Shown here in pieces: positions 6,006 through 7,226 of a DNA stretch of 7,226 nt. Source of the DNA: Fusobacteriaceae bacterium (GTDB lineage Bacteria > Fusobacteriota > Fusobacteriia > Fusobacteriales > Fusobacteriaceae). The position numbers and the translations under genes were made by a program. The stretch's first letter is position 1. Each line of letters opens with the position of its first letter. Below the pieces are notes generated by a model that was not told the origin of the DNA, did no database searches, and saw nothing but the letters and a program-made list of their open reading frames with translations. The DNA lies in the NCBI GenBank assembly GCA_030625925.1, contig DAOUPY010000072.1, forward strand, positions 1-7,226, in the 5' to 3' direction.

Positions 6006-6058
6006 TTTTTATAAAATTAATAAAGGTACGTAATGTCCGTTTATTAATTTTATAAAAA
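6006..6058. repeat. Perfect 19-bp inverted repeat (hairpin)
   Basis: TTTTTATAAAATTAATAAA (6006-6024) and TTTATTAATTTTATAAAAA (6040-6058) are perfect 19-bp arms around a mixed-sequence 15-nt loop (GGTACGTAATGTCCG). Transcripts in either direction would end the stem in a run of U, so it could be a bidirectional terminator shielding the origin. It could also be a structural element of the origin. It lies about 100 bp from the first iteron. Confidence 0.7.
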
Positions 6059-6119
6059 TTTCTTTTCTTCTCTTTTAGAAGAATCTTTTAAAGATCTTTT
6101 TTAAAACCTTTTAGGCAGA

Positions 6120-6133
6120 TTCTAAGCTTAGAA
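6120..6133. repeat. 14-bp perfect palindrome
   Basis: TTCTAAGCTTAGAA is self-complementary with no spacer and lies 26 bp left of the first iteron. A dimeric DNA-binding protein such as Rep could recognise it, but nothing else in the sequence tests this. Confidence 0.4.
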
Positions 6134-6159
6134 ATTATTGAGCTACAATCGTTTTAATA

Positions 6160-6218
6160 CGACGCCATGTAACAAAAAACCGACGCCATGTAACAAAAAA
6201 ACCGACGCCATGTAACAA
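6160..6218 (+). repeat. Iteron array: plasmid replication origin
   Basis: The 16-bp core CGACGCCATGTAACAA occurs three times without change at 6160-6175, 6181-6196 and 6203-6218. A-rich spacers give periods of 21 and 22 bp, about two helical turns, so bound proteins would line up on one face. The array lies 79 bp before a Rep_3-family initiator gene, the standard arrangement in iteron plasmids. In that family Rep monomers bind the iterons to open the origin, and pairing of Rep-bound iterons limits copy number. The adjoining AT-rich DNA on the left could be the melting region. Confidence 0.9.
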
Positions 6219-6219
6219 C

Positions 6220-6239
6220 TTGACGACATGATGTTGACG
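6220..6239. promoter_or_regulatory. Degenerate fourth iteron / Rep operator
   Basis: TGACGACATGATG (6221-6233) matches the iteron core at GACG and CATG. It also contains a dyad, CGACATgATGTTG, centred on ACATGATGT, and the hexamer TTGACG occurs at both 6220-6225 and 6234-6239. It touches the -35 box of the rep promoter. In iteron plasmids Rep dimers repress rep from an inverted repeat made of partial iterons at this place, so autorepression is a reasonable inference. Confidence 0.6.
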
Positions 6240-6262
6240 TATGCCTTTATTAGGGGTATCAT
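6234..6262 (+). promoter_or_regulatory. Sigma-70-type promoter of rep
   Basis: TTGACG (6234-6239; five of six matches) and TATCAT (6257-6262; five of six matches) are separated by exactly 17 bp, the best promoter in the window. Transcription would start near 6269, giving a leader of about 28 nt with the ribosome site GAGGGGG (6285-6291). Confidence 0.75.
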
Positions 6263-6296
6263 TTATTATTAAAATAATATTGCAGAGGGGGAAAAT

Positions 6297-7226
6297 ATGG
6301 TAGGTTTAGTTAAGTACCATAATGATATCAATAAGATACCACTTAGAAATTTTACAGAAAAAGAAATAGATCTTCTATTTAGTTTTATCTTTAAAATGAG
6401 AGATATGAATGATGATACACTTGAAATAGATATAAAAGAATTATGTAAATTATCAGGAATAAAAAGTAGAAGTAAGCCTAGAATCTACGATCAACTGGAA
6501 AAAACATATAATAAAATTTTAAATTTAGATATGAGAATAGAAACAGAAACTAGTATTTTAAGGTTTAATTTGTTCAGATATTATGACATAAAAAAAGATA
6601 AAAATACTGTGGAAATCCAAATAGAATCAAAGTTTAAATACTTATTAAATGAATTAATTGGTAATTATACAAAATTTGAATTAGAGCAATTGGTTAGCTT
6701 TAAGTCTTCATACTCAAAAAATATATTTAGATTGTTGAAGCAGTTTGAATCAACTAGTTTTTTTATTATGTCTTTAGAAGAGTTTAAAAGACTTTTATGT
6801 ATTCCGAATACTTATAAAAACTATGATGTAGACAGGAGGGTATTTAAACCGGCTATGGCAGAGCTGCTTCCTATTTTTCCTAATCTGAAACTGGAAAAAT
6901 TAAAAAAAGGAAGAAAAATAGATCAAGTAAAATTTACCTGGGGAAACAGGTGTTCCCTTGAAAATATAGAGGATCAGCCTGTTATCGAGATAAAAATATC
7001 AGAACAGTTAAATAAAGTTATTGAAAAAACTAAGAAAAATCGATTTATTCAGCCCTTACTGACAGTTTCAAACATTGAAAAATTAACAAAACAATACTCT
7101 GAAGATCTGCTTATGAATGGGCTGAATTTTGCCTCGAAAGAGATAAAATATGAGATAAAAACATTTTCCTACCTGGAAAAAACCATAGATACAGGGATAG
7201 AAAACAGTAGAAAGAAGATTATCGTA
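6297..7226 (+). CDS. rep: Replication initiator, Rep_3/RepB family (3' end outside window)
   Basis: At least 310 residues are open to the right edge with no stop, so the gene is partial here. The protein starts MVGLVKYHNDINKIPLRNFT and has the paired winged-helix layout of Rep_3 initiators. WH1 is about residues 1-120, with a DIKELCKLSGIKSRS-type helix-turn-helix around 45-60. WH2 is about 121-215, with FELEQLVSFKSSYSKNIFRL at 127-146, DVDRRVFKPAMAEL at 177-190 and the wing strand RKIDQVKFTW at 206-215. Residues 216-310 form a charged helical tail. The start is set by GAGGGGG (6285-6291), 5 nt before ATG. It would bind the iterons at 6160-6218, recruit host helicase, and probably repress its own promoter through the dyad at 6220-6239. 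No defect is seen in the visible part. Confidence 0.9.
   Translation, partial: MVGLVKYHNDINKIPLRNFTEKEIDLLFSFIFKMRDMNDDTLEIDIKELCKLSGIKSRSKPRIYDQLEKTYNKILNLDMRIETETSILRFNLFRYYDIKKDKNTVEIQIESKFKYLLNELIGNYTKFELEQLVSFKSSYSKNIFRLLKQFESTSFFIMSLEEFKRLLCIPNTYKNYDVDRRVFKPAMAELLPIFPNLKLEKLKKGRKIDQVKFTWGNRCSLENIEDQPVIEIKISEQLNKVIEKTKKNRFIQPLLTVSNIEKLTKQYSEDLLMNGLNFASKEIKYEIKTFSYLEKTIDTGIENSRKKIIV

Noticed and set aside
1..7226. Window as a complete circular plasmid
   Set aside because: Joining the right end to the left keeps the rep frame open only to a stop at 49-51 inside csp, an unlikely overlap; no terminal repeat shows circularity.

Overview
The window is very AT-rich and looks like part of a plasmid or other accessory replicon from a diderm anaerobe of the Fusobacteriota type (Ilyobacter, Propionigenium, Fusobacterium or a relative). 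The points in favour are the low GC content, purine-rich Shine-Dalgarno sites, a trimeric autotransporter that needs an outer membrane, and a Rep_3/RepB-type initiator preceded by iterons. The organism call is inference; no marker gene is present.

Layout, left to right. 32-232 (+) is a cold-shock protein gene with its own terminator (255-284). 233-627 has no gene but holds three hairpins; two of them (471-521 and the terminator at 411-460) look like the 3' end of the minus-strand transcript. 628-1122 (-) encodes an unknown 164-residue protein with one N-terminal membrane segment. 1177-2283 (-) is a tyrosine recombinase with all catalytic residues and an unusual 105-residue charged N-terminal extension. 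It probably starts 11 codons inside the longest open frame. No terminator separates these two minus-strand genes, so they may be co-transcribed. 2284-2638 is non-coding, with a recombinase promoter, an AT-only inverted repeat and the terminator of the next gene. 2639-5065 (-) is an 808-residue trimeric autotransporter adhesin: signal peptide, a very long Asn-rich coiled-coil stalk with no recognisable head, and a C-terminal YadA-type membrane anchor.

5066-6159 is a decayed interval. It has putative control sites for the adhesin (a repeated TATA/GCGTGTTA motif and an inverted repeat), two tiny antisense frames each with a strong Shine-Dalgarno, and a vWA-domain pseudogene on the minus strand (5447-5757) with a frameshift, an internal stop and both ends missing. 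After that come non-coding DNA, a perfect 19-bp hairpin and a 14-bp palindrome.

6160-6299 is a compact replication-control region: three identical 16-bp iteron cores at 21- and 22-bp spacing, a degenerate fourth copy that is also an inverted repeat, and a strong sigma-70-like promoter whose -35 box lies next to that inverted repeat. It drives a Rep_3-family initiator from 6297 that runs off the right edge with at least 310 residues. The expected logic is that Rep binds the iterons to start replication and binds the operator-like copy to repress its own promoter. The recombinase could resolve multimers or integrate the element. The adhesin and cold-shock protein are cargo. I see no transposase, CRISPR array, tRNA, rRNA or partition genes.
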